Notes under the pieces: model-generated
What the model was told of the DNA's origin: nothing
Seen by the model: the letters and a program-made list of their open reading frames with translations, nothing else
Database searches by the model: none
Assembly: GCF_000341285.1 (NCBI RefSeq)
Contig: NW_005178447.1
Coordinates: forward strand, 116,848-180,847
Source: Galdieria sulphuraria
Taxonomy: Eukaryota; Rhodophyta; Bangiophyceae; Galdieriales; Galdieriaceae
Length of the DNA: 64,000 nt
Direction of reading: 5' to 3'
Translations under genes and position numbers: made by a program
In this document: positions 1-9,670 of the stretch, piece after piece
Layout of the letters: each line of letters starts with the position of its first letter
How positions within the stretch are numbered: position 1 is the first letter of the stretch

Positions 1-587
1 TTACATCAAATAAATAGTATCAATAACGGGTAAGGTGAAATACACGATGCAAAAAAATCAAGTTCGCTGAAACAACAACATTAGTGTTTATCTCAAGTAT
101 AGAAACATAATCTGCATAGTTTCCAATTTCTTGTGCAGGTTGGGCCCATTAAAACGTGTTCGCATAATAAGGCTAATTCTTTCTTGTGCCGCAGTGGAAT
201 CTCCAAAATAAAAACGATACTATTTCACCAACTTCAAAACTTCTCTTTTTCAAGCTGCGATTCTAATTTTGTGAGCAATTAATTATTAAAAAGTTACAAA
301 ATTCGAAAAAAAAAAAGGATTGCGTGTTCTACAGTGCTAAATTAATGCCACTCTTTAATAAGCTAGTGAAGCAATTATTTCACGCTGCAAAATAATTTTA
401 GATTAAGAAAAATAATTTTTCAAGACGAACTTTGACAAAATTTGGCCAGTTTTCAACTTCACGATTTCATCACACAGCCTCTATTTTTTAAAACAATATC
501 TTAACCCAAAATCGAAAAAGGACTTTACTCACTTGTTCATTCTCATACAAGAAAAACAGATGCATTCTCTAGTCTCAAATGGATCAT
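1..587. other. Left-edge intergenic stretch
   Basis: A+T-rich DNA with many short homopolymer runs and no open frame of useful length on either strand. It lies 3' of the LTO1-like gene, which ends at 588, and may hold its 3' UTR plus the flank of a gene outside the window. I see no RNA gene, repeat array or mobile element in it. Confidence 0.5.
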
Positions 588-1051
588 TTAAAAGCTTAAT
601 TCCGATTCGGAGAAAAGTTGACGTTCAATGAACTGTATAGGTTCAAGTAATTTTTGAATGCCTTGACACAGGTTATAAACATGTTTTCGCAAACTGGAGT
701 CATCATATAGTTTTGAATCATTGCCCGAGGCCCGAAGTTTTTCAAGATAAACCTTTAGAGTGTCAAAACTGGTGAGTTGGTCAGTCAAATGCCGAAATCG
801 AAATTCTCGTCATAAACTTACTCGAAAGATTGTGTTGGCAACGTCGGTTGCAACTGCAAAACCAAGTGGGCAGCGCTCTTATGTCGTTCGATGTATGCCA
901 CAAAAGAAAAGCATTCTTCAAGCCCTGTCAACAATCCCTCAAACCAACTTGTTGGTAAGATATAACGTGCTCCTTCCGCCTTCCCTTTGGCAATATAGCT
1001 ATCTTCTAAAAAAACCAGACTCTCAAAAGGATCTTCCGACATTATTATCAA
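588..1051 (-). CDS. LTO1: LTO1/ORAOV1-like ribosome-biogenesis protein
   Basis: Two exons (1051-822 and 768-588) joined across a 53-nt GTAAGT...CACCAG intron give a protein of about 140 residues. The N-terminus carries the family signature DPFESLVFLEDSYIAKGKAEG-like stretch followed by a short Gly-spaced helix (FEGLLTGLEE), as in LTO1/ORAOV1, partner of YAE1. In yeast and human this pair adapts the ABC protein ABCE1/Rli1 to the cytosolic Fe-S assembly machinery for ribosome work. The C-terminal half is helical and poorly conserved. Start could be the Met at 1051 or the one three codons later, which fits the family better. It lies just downstream of, and on the same strand as, a tRNA gene. Family call is by motif memory only. 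Confidence 0.62.
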
Positions 1052-1099
1052 AAGTCATGGGACCCAGCCCCAAAAAAAATCGCCATATTCTTCCATGAA

Positions 1100-1173
1100 T
1101 GCTTCCCGTGAGGGTCGAACTCACAACCTTCAGCTCATAAGACTGATGCTCTAACCTATTGAGCTAGGGAAGC
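1100..1173 (-). tRNA. tRNA-Ile (anticodon UAU), intronless
   Basis: Reading the minus strand gives a full cloverleaf: seven-base acceptor stem GCTTCCC/GGGAAGC, D arm GCTC/GAGC, anticodon stem TCAGT/GCTGA with loop CTTATGA, and T arm GTGAG/CTCAC around TTCGACC. The loop puts TAT at positions 34-36, so it should read AUA isoleucine codons. Discriminator is A (position 1100). Seven to eight T residues on the minus strand (1072-1079) make a good RNA polymerase III terminator. No intron is present, and position 37 is G where A is more usual for this tRNA. The body also resembles elongator Met tRNAs, so a covariance-model check of identity is worthwhile. Confidence 0.85.
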
Positions 1174-1364
1174 ATTATCAAAAGTTACTATTTTTCAAGA
1201 TATAACGATATGTCAAATAAGCTATATTACTACTATCTTAATGTTGAAAGAAAAGTTCAAACACTAAATATTACTCTTTTTTTTTTGGAAAAGTTGATTA
1301 TTATGGATTGTTTGAGACTTGTATTTCGTGCTATTTGAAATGGATTTCCCGCTATTTTATTTTC

Positions 1365-2318
1365 ATGGTTGACTTTTACGAGGTAAGGAGAGGTTGTATA
1401 GAAGGTGTTTACAAGAAAGAGATAATCTTTCTTAAAGGTAGCTGGTGTTTCTCGTAATGCGAGCAAAGAAGAAATTAAAAAAGCGTACAGAAAACTTGTG
1501 ATAAAAGTGCATCCTGATAAGAACCGCGATGACCCTGTAAGTATGTTTCTGGTTGCTATTATTCGTTCATGTAGCGTTGGATTGTGTTGTTGAAAGATAG
1601 GATGCCACTTCCAAGTTTCAGTCATTGCAACATATTTTTGAAGTTCTTTTGGATGAAGAGAAAAGAAAGATATACGATGAAACAGGCCAAGACCCTGATA
1701 GTGACGAGTGCTTTAGTAACCTTTCACCGGAAGATATCTTACGTTTTTGTCGTCAACACTTTGGTCAAGTAACGGAAGAGAGTATCATTGAGATGGAAGT
1801 AAGTTGTTATGTTGTTTGTTGCAAAAAGAGAGACCCAAGTTGATGGAATGGATAGAGAAAATATCGAGGGTCGAAAGAAGAGGAAGAAGACTTGAAACAG
1901 TTTTATATTCGATTTCAAGGAAATTTGCAACGGTAGGGTGAAAGAGATAGAAATAGAGTATAGGAAATGTACTAATTGTGATATCTATATGTATAGTATT
2001 TTATTTTATATTATTTGTAGTGACGATAGTGATATTCCTCGTTTTGTTCGATTTTATGATGAATGTATATCCAAAGGACTTTTGGAATCAACTAGATTGT
2101 ATAAGCAATCCAAACGGAAGATGTTGAAACGTTGCAAGTCAATCAAGGAACGTAACTTATCTTCCGTTGACAATGAGCAAGGCACTCCAAGGAAAGAGGA
2201 TAACAAGAACAGTCTAACACAACTCATATTATCCAATCAAAAGAAACGATCAGTTGCATTTGATAACTTTTGCGATGCCATATTAGAGAAAGCAACTCAA
2301 AATAAAAAACGAATGTAA
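1365..2318 (+). CDS. DNAJC9: DNAJC9-like nuclear J-domain protein
   Basis: Five exons (1365-1382, 1438-1536, 1601-1798, 1856-1932, 2021-2318) keep one open frame of 229 residues. The J domain fills the N-terminus (MVDFYE then [20 protein letters not shown]) with the HPD tripeptide in VHPDKN. Downstream, the [12 protein letters not shown] block and the following acidic/basic helix match the DNAJC9 family, a histone H3-H4 co-chaperone that recruits Hsp70 in the nucleus. The C-terminus is rich in Lys/Arg. The first exon codes for only six residues, so automated gene calling could easily miss it. Three of the four introns are 55-64 nt; the last is 88 nt. Next gene downstream (FZR1) runs in the same direction. 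Confidence 0.85.
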
Positions 2319-2451
2319 ATCTTCCCTAAAAAGAGAGTGACTCTTTCTTCTTAGACACGAAAACGGCATTTGGGTCTAATCTTAAAACCGTTGAATGGCT
2401 TTGCTGTCTCAAGTGTTGTGTTTGCTACAGCAATGATAACAACTTTATAGT

Positions 2452-4146
2452 ATGGAAATAGAACCACAAAATACTTGCATAGATATTATGAGTCGTTCTG
2501 TTCCTACAAGTCCACCACCCAATGTGACTCGTAAACGTCCTAACCGGTATAGTGATAGGTAAATGAGACTAGTTCGATCTTGTAACCGTTATTCACTTAT
2601 GAACACAAGGTTTATTCCTAGTCGTGAAGGTGGGGATTTAGTATCAGCTTTCTCTTTATTAGAAAGTCCTAAACAATCCAAACCTTTGCCTTGGTTGGAA
2701 AATTGTTCCGATAACCATGTCTCTAGTTGTGTCTTGAGGATATCCAATGGAGCATCTCCAGCTAGTACTTTATCCCATTCTCGCTCAGAAAGAGATAACA
2801 TTGGTGATGAAGAAGAAAGCACGGTGAATCAAGAAGACAGAGTAGAAACTAGTTATAAACACGTTCTTAGACAAGAATTGTTTGGTGAATGGTGGAATGA
2901 GACCCACTGTTTGGAGAAGAGTGATTCTTATAATAACTTGTCTGGAGTAGACTCGAGTTGTCAAGACTATTCTAATGGTTTCAACTCAACTTTTGGAGAG
3001 GTTAGACAGTGGAAGGATTGGAAACAATTGAATAATAGCTCAAAGAAGCTGTTTCGTTTCAAAGCTCGTTCAAAAAGTAGATTGGTAACTTCTCCATTGA
3101 ATCTTTCTTTAGAAGGACTCTTATCTTCAGAAGTTTTTACATCGACTCCCACTACAACTAGGAAAATTGTAAAGTCGCCTTATAAAGTTTTGGATGCTCC
3201 TAATTTGGCTGATGACTTTTATCTCAATTTGGTAGATTGGTCTTGTAACAATATCTTGGCAGTTGGATTGGATCGATCAGTATATCTTTGGAATGCATTG
3301 AATAGTAAAGTTACCAAACTTTGTGAAGTTTCTAGTGGTGATGCTATTTGTTCTGTAAGTTGGAGTCCTCGAGGAAAGGAATTGGCAGTTGGCACTCGAT
3401 GTGGTGAAGTTCATTTATACGATGTTTCTTGTTTAAAGAATATTCGAACTTTTATGGGACATACACTACGTGTAGGTTGTCTTTCATGGAATGATAGATT
3501 GCTTGCTTCTGGTTCTCGAGATCATTCTATACGTGTAAGAGATTGGAAAAGTCCTTCGAACCAAGTCATTGAACTTTGTGGTCATTCACAAGAAGTTTGT
3601 GGTTTGAAATGGTCTTATGATGATAAATATTTGGCTTCTGGTGGGAACGATAATAAGTTATTCATATGGAATCCTGGTTGTAGTTTTTCACCTGTCAATC
3701 GATTGGATCAGCATACAGCTGCAGTAAAAGCCATTGCTTGGTCACCTCATCAAAGTGGATTACTTTGTTCTGGAGGAGGTACAGCAGATCGATGTATTCG
3801 GTTTTGGAATGTTGTAAGTGGCACTCTATTGAAGACAATAGATACTGGTTCACAAGTATGCAATATTGCTTGGTCTAAAAATGTGAATGAGTTTGTATCT
3901 ACACACGGCTATTCACAGAATCAAATTATTGTATGGAAATATCCAAGTCTGTCCAAAGTGACAACTTTGACTGGACACACTTATCGAGTTTTGTATTTAG
4001 CTGTTTCACCCGATAATGAGTCCATTGTAACTGGAGCAGGTGATGAAACTTTACGATTTTGGAATGTCTTTCCTGGAACAAAAACCAAAGCAGATACGAT
4101 GGAATCAAAAAGTATGCTCTCCAGTTGCCGAACTTGTTTAAGATGA
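2452..4146 (+). CDS. FZR1: FZR1/CDH1 (CCS52), APC/C coactivator
   Basis: A seven-bladed WD40 coactivator of the anaphase-promoting complex that binds D-box and KEN substrates in late mitosis and G1. Exon 1 (2452-2558) and exon 2 (2610-4146) give 547 residues; the 51-nt intron joins YSDR to FIPSR, creating the C-box DRFIPSR that docks on the APC/C. Without that splice the reading frame stops just before an in-frame ATG, which would lose the C-box. The WD region starts with KSPYKVLDAP and DDFYLNLVDW and includes SGGGTADRCIRFWN and THGYSQNQI, diagnostic of CDH1 rather than CDC20. The C-terminus ends Leu-Arg instead of the usual Ile-Arg tail. UBE2S, an E2 for the same complex, is at 21.3 kb. Confidence 0.93.
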
Positions 4147-4316
4147 GTTGTGTGAATATTTTGTCCTTTTTCACGAGAAATAAAGAACAAAATGATGATA
4201 CTGCTCCATCAGACCAAATGTAGTATTCTGTCAAGTGAGTGTAGTGAGTAAATATTATTATCATCGTCTCATAAGACTACAATATCTGTTCTGGTTCATC
4301 ATCGGAGCACTTTTCA

Positions 4317-5087
4317 TTACTTTTGCAACTTGTGAGCAGTATTGAATACTCCTTTGGTGGCTTTCGAACATACTGCACATCGACCACCGTTCTTGCGATG
4401 ATATTCAAGTGCACAAGACTCACAAAAATAATGTCCACATAAAGTGACAACAGGTGATACAAAAGACTTTCTACAAATAAAACAAGCAAAAGGAAGTTGT
4501 TCTACTTTCTTGTTTTCAACCAGAGTCGCTCGTTTCTTTTGTTTCTGCTCTTCTTCCCACTCTTGGTCCAATTGCCAACTACCCTTATAGTCACTACGGT
4601 CGTGTAAAAACTTGCAAGCGTCTCCAAATCCACAATATCCAGTTTCTTTATAGTCTTTACAAATATCGGGTTGATAGTCAAAACGAACACTCACACGAAT
4701 ATGTGATGGCGCCGTTTTAGGTCCAAAGATACCTCGCTTCTTCCTTTCAGTTGGTTCTTCTTCTACTACAGTTGCAAGTTGGTCTTGAGGTCCTGAAGGC
4801 ATAGCTGAAGGATTAGAATCATAAGCAAGATGTTTTAAGGGTTCATTTTGGATACGTGAAGTGAAATGAAAAGGTTTGCTTGTGGTAGTTCTTCCTATTG
4901 AGTTGTTATCTTTCACGGATTTCCTATCAGGTTCTATCAATTCATGAGAAGGTTCTTCTTCTTCTTCTTCTTCAGTTGATAAAGTAGTAAGCTTTTTGGA
5001 GTTTCTGTTCCTTTTCTTCAACTGACCAAGTTGACTTAGAGGATCATCATCATCATCATCTGTTCTCTTCTTCTCGTTTTCCAACAT
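4317..5087 (-). CDS. CWC24: CWC24/RNF113-like spliceosomal zinc-finger and RING protein
   Basis: Single-exon protein of 256 residues. The N-terminal third is low-complexity, with runs of Asp and Glu from trinucleotide repeats. Then comes the strongly conserved block [31 protein letters not shown]-type CCCH zinc finger, followed by a C-terminal C3HC4 RING (CFIC...CGHYFCESC...CAVC) ending GVFNTAHKL. This order defines RNF113A/CWC24, a factor of the activated spliceosome that binds the 5' splice site region of U2-type introns; the RING may give ubiquitin-ligase activity. I took the Met at 5087 because upstream residues would be antisense to the divergent gene, but the frame stays open to 5153. 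Confidence 0.9.
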   Translation of the reverse strand: MLENEKKRTDDDDDDPLSQLGQLKKRNRNSKKLTTLSTEEEEEEEPSHELIEPDRKSVKDNNSIGRTTTSKPFHFTSRIQNEPLKHLAYDSNPSAMPSGPQDQLATVVEEEPTERKKRGIFGPKTAPSHIRVSVRFDYQPDICKDYKETGYCGFGDACKFLHDRSDYKGSWQLDQEWEEEQKQKKRATLVENKKVEQLPFACFICRKSFVSPVVTLCGHYFCESCALEYHRKNGGRCAVCSKATKGVFNTAHKLQK

Positions 5088-5488
5088 GTCTTTGAATGAA
5101 AACGATTCTTTCAAGATTTGCTTACAAAAGTTGGAACAACAGTTACAAAACATTCAACAAGATTTGAATGACTTTATTCAACGTACAAGTGAAGAAATGG
5201 AACAAGTAAGTTTGGAAAGTGTATGATATTTGTATATTGCAGAACAGCTGTTTAGATGGTAGACAATGTGTCTAGTCATGTGGGTAAGCTATGATAAGTC
5301 TTGACCATCTTTGGATGGATATAATATTGATTGTTGTTTTGGTTGTAGATATAGCCAAGAGAGCAGTAATGGGTTTAGATGTTGAAGTGGTACAGAAGAA
5401 AACTCTCGAGTTGTGCTCTGCTTTGCAACAGACAAGAGACAAGTTGTTGTATGTGGATGTTATGGCAGAAAAAGTGTATGTTGGATAG
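5086..5488 (+). CDS. Small coiled-coil protein, family not recognised
   Basis: Three exons joined by two short introns keep an open frame of about 95 residues: [20 protein letters not shown]..., then MVDNVSSHV, then [15 protein letters not shown].... Predicted to be almost all helix with heptad-like spacing of Leu/Ile/Val, the look of small subunits of BLOC/BORC-type or tethering complexes, but no family signature is certain. The open frame across two good GT/AG junctions supports a real gene. Its ATG overlaps the ATG of the divergent CWC24 gene on the palindrome CATG at 5085-5088, so at least one of the two starts may be wrong. Confidence 0.5.
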
Positions 5489-5613
5489 AATAGTGAAAGT
5501 AAATCACATTCATATGGAAATATTAGGAATCGATTGAAAAGTATTGTAATAGAGTTGTTGAAAACGAGTCACTAGAGAGTGAGTGAGTGTATAAAGAGCT
5601 TTATTATTGATTT

Positions 5614-6948
5614 TTAGTCGATATGGACAAGTTGAGTAGGAGAAAGAAACAAGACTTGTTGAGAATATTCTTCCAATAAAGTTTGAACATAATATTTCAT
5701 CACTGAATAGTCTACTATTTGTCGACATCGTTGAAACTTATTGCTACAAAGTTGTTGAGAATAATGAAGATGGGTTCTCATATATGTTAAAGTGGAGAAA
5801 AGGTCACTATGATCGATTTGAATATGTCTATAATGAGTTCCATTCTTCAATAGCATCAATAACAAGTCTTCGAATATTCCCAATCGAATGATATCCACAT
5901 CTGCAAAACAAAGATTGGCCAATCTTCTAGAATAAGAATTGCCATCGATATCTAACACAAAGAAAGTGATTTGCTCCCAAACTTGAATTGGAAGAAAATA
6001 AGAAGGAGAAGCAGCTTGTGATAGATTCAAGTCTTCCATTTGCTGAGTAAAAGCAGCATCACAAAGAGGACCACCATCTGGAAATATCTTTAAGATATCT
6101 TCAAACGAAGAATCGACTAAATAGTTTCTTACATGTCGACTTTGTTCATTGTCACAAGCTTTTATCAACGACAAACGATGGTTGCGACCTTCTCGGAGGG
6201 AATGTCCGGTTGGACTTCCTCGAAAAATGGCAGTCATAAGTCTATTCGTAACATTCCATAAACCTCCTTCATAACAACTAGGAATAGTACTTCTCATTTC
6301 TGCCAATTTGGGAAGTTCCAATAGATCACCAAAAGGTACCAATATATCTTCAAAACATTGGGATATTTTAGCAGGAGAAAGAATAGGAAACTGAGGCATA
6401 TCTTTGTCCTCCATTTCTAAGAATGATAATGGAAAACCATGATAGTTCTCTATCTTGTTCCATATTCCTGTTTGTTGACAACGTATTTTGTTAGGATTTC
6501 TGGGTTCATCCAGCAAGTTAAGGAATAGAACGGTATCTTGAATATTGTTTTCTTCCAATAATATTTGTTGTATGACAGCAATAAGTGGCTCTACGTTTTG
6601 GTTATATTCGAATTCCTTGTCGATATATTCAGGAATATGCAAAGTTCCGTTGTTAATTTCCACTACATAAAGATATCCCTTTCGTTTGGCAAAGTTTTCA
6701 ACATCGGATCGATTCATTTTGTAGCCTATCCAAGGTTGTATTTGGGATTGAGCTATTTGCTTCAACTCTAGTGAAATAGAAACAGGGACAAGAAGAGGTT
6801 GTTTGGTAGAGAGTTGACTGGATTCTCGACGTTGTTGTAAATAATGAAAGAGGTCATAATGAGTATGTAAATATACCAAACCATAAAGAAATAATAAAAG
6901 AGAAATAAAAGCAACTATTCTAAAGCGGGACAAATAACGGGTTACCAT
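5614..6948 (-). CDS. GT90 (CAP10/Rumi-like) Golgi glycosyltransferase
   Basis: Single-exon, 444-residue type II membrane protein: short basic N-terminus, one membrane anchor (IVAFISLLLFLYGLVYL, residues about 11-27), then a lumenal catalytic region. The CAP10 signature is visible in the C-terminal half: IFRGSPTGHS followed by NHRLSLI, then VLDIDGNSYSRRLANL, an aromatic/acidic HYRHIQIDHSDL block and CSNKF before a closing helix. In other organisms GT90 enzymes add xylose or glucose to proteins or polysaccharides from UDP-sugars. The acceptor here cannot be read from sequence. A second putative Golgi glycosyltransferase (GT61) lies at 9.7 kb. Confidence 0.75.
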   Translation of the reverse strand: MVTRYLSRFRIVAFISLLLFLYGLVYLHTHYDLFHYLQQRRESSQLSTKQPLLVPVSISLELKQIAQSQIQPWIGYKMNRSDVENFAKRKGYLYVVEINNGTLHIPEYIDKEFEYNQNVEPLIAVIQQILLEENNIQDTVLFLNLLDEPRNPNKIRCQQTGIWNKIENYHGFPLSFLEMEDKDMPQFPILSPAKISQCFEDILVPFGDLLELPKLAEMRSTIPSCYEGGLWNVTNRLMTAIFRGSPTGHSLREGRNHRLSLIKACDNEQSRHVRNYLVDSSFEDILKIFPDGGPLCDAAFTQQMEDLNLSQAASPSYFLPIQVWEQITFFVLDIDGNSYSRRLANLCFADVDIIRLGIFEDLLLMLLKNGTHYRHIQIDHSDLFSTLTYMRTHLHYSQQLCSNKFQRCRQIVDYSVMKYYVQTLLEEYSQQVLFLSPTQLVHID

Positions 6949-7109
6949 AAATGGAATCCAATTGCTTATTTATGGCCAAAGCATTGGAAGAGAGACAAAG
7001 AGAATATAGAAAATGAATCAATCTATGAGAAAGAGAGTTGATACAGTTGTGTTGAATGAGAAAGAAAAAGAATGCAATATTTATGGATATATAGTTTCTC
7101 ATATAGGGA

Positions 7110-7858
7110 ATGATCATTTTCTATTCCTCTTTTGAAAATTCTCGGATTACCACACAAAGCTTCATCCGATGGGATGGAAAATCTCCCTTTGTAGGATATT
7201 CGATTGTTCTTTTTCAGGCATGTGGATACAAAGGAAACCAAACTATTCAAGTGCAATGATAACTGCAGTTCCACTAACCAATATGGGAATACAAAATATG
7301 ATTTCTGCTTTTACTACTTGTTTGGCTTTGGAAACCCAGTGGAAGTTACAAACCAACGTAAGTTGTTGTGATGAATAGTGTTGCAAGGAAATGGGAATCA
7401 TATTGGATTTAGTTATTTGCTATCAAGTTACCAGGGATACGAATCAATATGCCTAAACTACCTTTGCCACAGATAAAAGGAAACAAAGGACAACAATCCA
7501 AAGATGCTGGTTCTTTGTATGTGGATGACAATCCCAATAGCGGCTTATTTACTAAAGCAACCGCACCAAGAAAGACAAATCCTTCTTCTACCAGTTCCAC
7601 TTCTTCACAAGTTCGAGTTAGAGCTGCAGGTAGTCCTGTCAAAGTACCGCAGGCTCCTACTCTGGATGAAATAAGACAAAGAAAGGGAATCGAAACAACA
7701 GTGACTGGAAACGAAGGTTGGAAGCGATTTCCTTCAAGAAGACGTCCTGGTAGGGGAAAAATATATGTATTTTGGACATATATATGTATTAAGCAATCTT
7801 TTTACAAATAGGTAAAGATATGGATATGTTTTTGAACATGTCAAAGGACATGAAGCGT
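7110..7858 (+). CDS. Alba-domain-like nucleic-acid-binding protein, probably frame-disrupted
   Basis: The frame from 7110 reads SRITTQ...GYSIVLFQACGYKGNQTIQV and then stops. A frame shifted by one base continues with AVPLTNMGIQNMISAF, splices at 7360 across an intron ending before LPGIRINMPK, runs through a Ser/Thr/Pro-rich tail, and after another short intron ends at 7856-7858 with a Met/Lys-rich C-terminus. Together the two frames resemble the beta-helix-beta-helix order of Alba proteins (RITTQ strand, helix, strand, MG-x-x-x helix), which bind RNA or DNA. No intron of normal size (40 nt or more) reconciles the two frames near 7255, so either the assembly lacks one base or the gene is decayed. 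The Alba assignment is tentative. Confidence 0.38.
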
Positions 7859-8072
7859 GGTTCATGAGGGAAAAGAGAAGATGTTTGGAATATGCTTTCT
7901 TCAGAACTTGACTATTTTAATTGTTGGTGTTGTTTCCAATAAAAAGATTTCTTGTGTCGTTGTTGTTATAGCTATTTGGCATACAATCCTTTGCATTGAA
8001 GAAATGGAAGAGGTTGGAGAGAAGAAGAAGAAGAAGACTGGTAATCACAACTCCATCCTATTTCAAGTAGCT

Positions 8073-8938
8073 ATGGGAACTGCTCAACTACAAAATAAGA
8101 GAATCATATCGGAACCTAGAAAAGGAACTCTCTTGTTGTGTTGGATAAGTGATGAGTTACATTTACAGTGGAAGAACAGAGAAACTGGGGTTATAGAGCA
8201 AGACTTGAAACTTTCTAGTGACGCTTTGTTTCAAAGAGTTGAAGGTGTTCAAGATGGCAATATATATGTGTTAAAAGATTGCAGTAAAACGAACAAATAT
8301 TTCTATTGGTTACAAGAACGTCCAACAATAGAAAAAGACGGCGATTATTACGCTTTTCAAATTCAACAACTGATTGACGCCAATACAAGTGAGAAAAGAG
8401 ATAGCAACAAAAGTGACTCTTCTTTATCCAACGAATATTCCGCAGTTGCAGCCAATTCATTGGAAACAGTTTTACAAAGCTTGAGACAGTTTCGACCACC
8501 AGTCACTGACCTTAATCAAGTATTGTCTGCCGAACGTATCGTTCCTATTGTATCGGATCCCAACTTGGAACAAGTGAGGAAGGAATGACTTGTTTTGATA
8601 GACTAAGTACCTTTTTTTAATAGTCCATTCATAGTTTATACGAATATCTTCCAAAGGATGACCAAAATAGAGAGGGTCTAATCCAAGTCCTCTCAAGTCC
8701 TTCGTTTCGTGAACAAGTCCATATTTTAAATGCTGGCTTGCGTTCTCCTTATGCGGTAAGTGAAGAAACGAAATCAATTGAGGAAAATGAACTTGTTGTA
8801 TATTAGCCACAACTTTTATACTCTCTGGGATTTCCTGACGCTGTGAATAATGGTCCAGACTATGTAAAGGCATTTATTCGTGCTATTATTCAGGACAAGA
8901 ATCTTGACCATGAGAAGAAGCAGAGAGGAAATGGATGA
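8073..8938 (+). CDS. RPN13: RPN13/ADRM1, proteasome ubiquitin receptor
   Basis: Three exons (8073-8573, 8624-8755, 8807-8938) give about 254 residues. The N-terminal Pru domain is clear: EPRKGTLLLCW, LHLQWKNRETGVIEQDL, IYVLKDCSKTNKYFYWLQE. This pleckstrin-like fold binds ubiquitin and RPN2 on the 26S proteasome. The C-terminal DEUBAD domain follows after a Ser-rich linker (EYLPKDDQNREGLIQVLSSP, then PQLLYSLGFPDAV), the part that activates the deubiquitinase UCH37 in animals. The upstream sequence is open in the same frame but looks non-coding, so the Met before GTAQLQNKR was chosen. The domain pair makes the call firm. Confidence 0.9.
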
Positions 8939-9151
8939 AATGAGAAAGTTAGTATATTATCCGTCAGCATAAACACGCAATTGCTTCCCATAGCATAGTT
9001 TAGAAAGCAATGGGAACGAATGTGTCACCGATAATAGGAAAACTATATCTTCGATGTGGAGTTGGTTTGATATGGTTCTTTCGAATTGCTCTCTTCCTCC
9101 TCCTTTTTGATATGGATATTCTCTTCATGAGCCCTCCCGAGTTCCATTCTT
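8939..9151. other. Intergenic, convergent gene ends
   Basis: Short spacer between RPN13 on the plus strand and the RING gene on the minus strand. It should hold both 3' ends. No further feature is visible. Confidence 0.5.
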
Positions 9152-9543
9152 TTACGTTTTTACATGCAATCCCTGTGTTTTATTTTTTCAATAAATTGAA
9201 CGATAAGAAAAGAGTCTGTTATTACCTTTTCTAATTCCTGTACAAGGCGTCCATATTCTACATCTGTTCTCAACTGTCGTAAGGAGGACAGCCGAACCCC
9301 ACACAAGGGACAATTCATACTTGTTGATTGCAAATATTTCTTGATACAACTATCACAAAAGCGATGTAGACAAATAATTATAGTGGTAACCTTTTTCAAA
9401 ACACCCATACAGAGTGGACAAGTCATAAAAGACTTTGCCAGAGACTCAGGAATCTTACAAGTAACAGAGTCAAATACTAAGGGCAAGACAGGGATGTTCT
9501 CTATTGAAGAGTCCGTCTCTTGGTTAGTAGTATAATGGGTCAT
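9152..9543 (-). CDS. Small RING protein, RING1/RING2-type finger
   Basis: Two exons: 9543 to about 9226, then, after a roughly 50-nt intron, a short last exon ending KGLHVKT at 9152. Total about 113 residues. The C3HC4 RING occupies the middle: CPLCMGVLKKVTT, CLHRFCDSCIKKYL, CPLCGVRLSSLRQLRTD. The spacing and the trailing SLR-x-LR-x-D are those of the Polycomb RING1/RING2 ubiquitin ligases that modify histone H2A; other domains of those proteins (RAWUL) are absent, so function as a histone ligase is unproven. The N-terminus is short and acidic. It could also be a stand-alone ligase of different target. Confidence 0.72.
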
Positions 9544-9670
9544 AATAGAATAGCTATTGGGAATGACCCATCAATTAAAATGACAAGAGAGAATGAATGA
9601 ATGAATGGCCGTGTTGCTGTTGTGTTGAGCGCCAAAATGGCTTTCAAATAGCATTTTTTCTTTTTGAAAA

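Noticed and set aside
5088-5153. N-terminal extension of CWC24 with Cys residues ([10 protein letters not shown])
   Set aside because: Antisense to the first exon of the divergent gene; extra Cys look accidental and the family starts after it. Not fully excluded.
9010-9234. Open frame of 74 codons with hydrophobic residues between RPN13 and the RING gene
   Set aside because: Not supported by family resemblance or splice signals; it overlaps the RING gene's last exon antisense and lies in 3' sequence.
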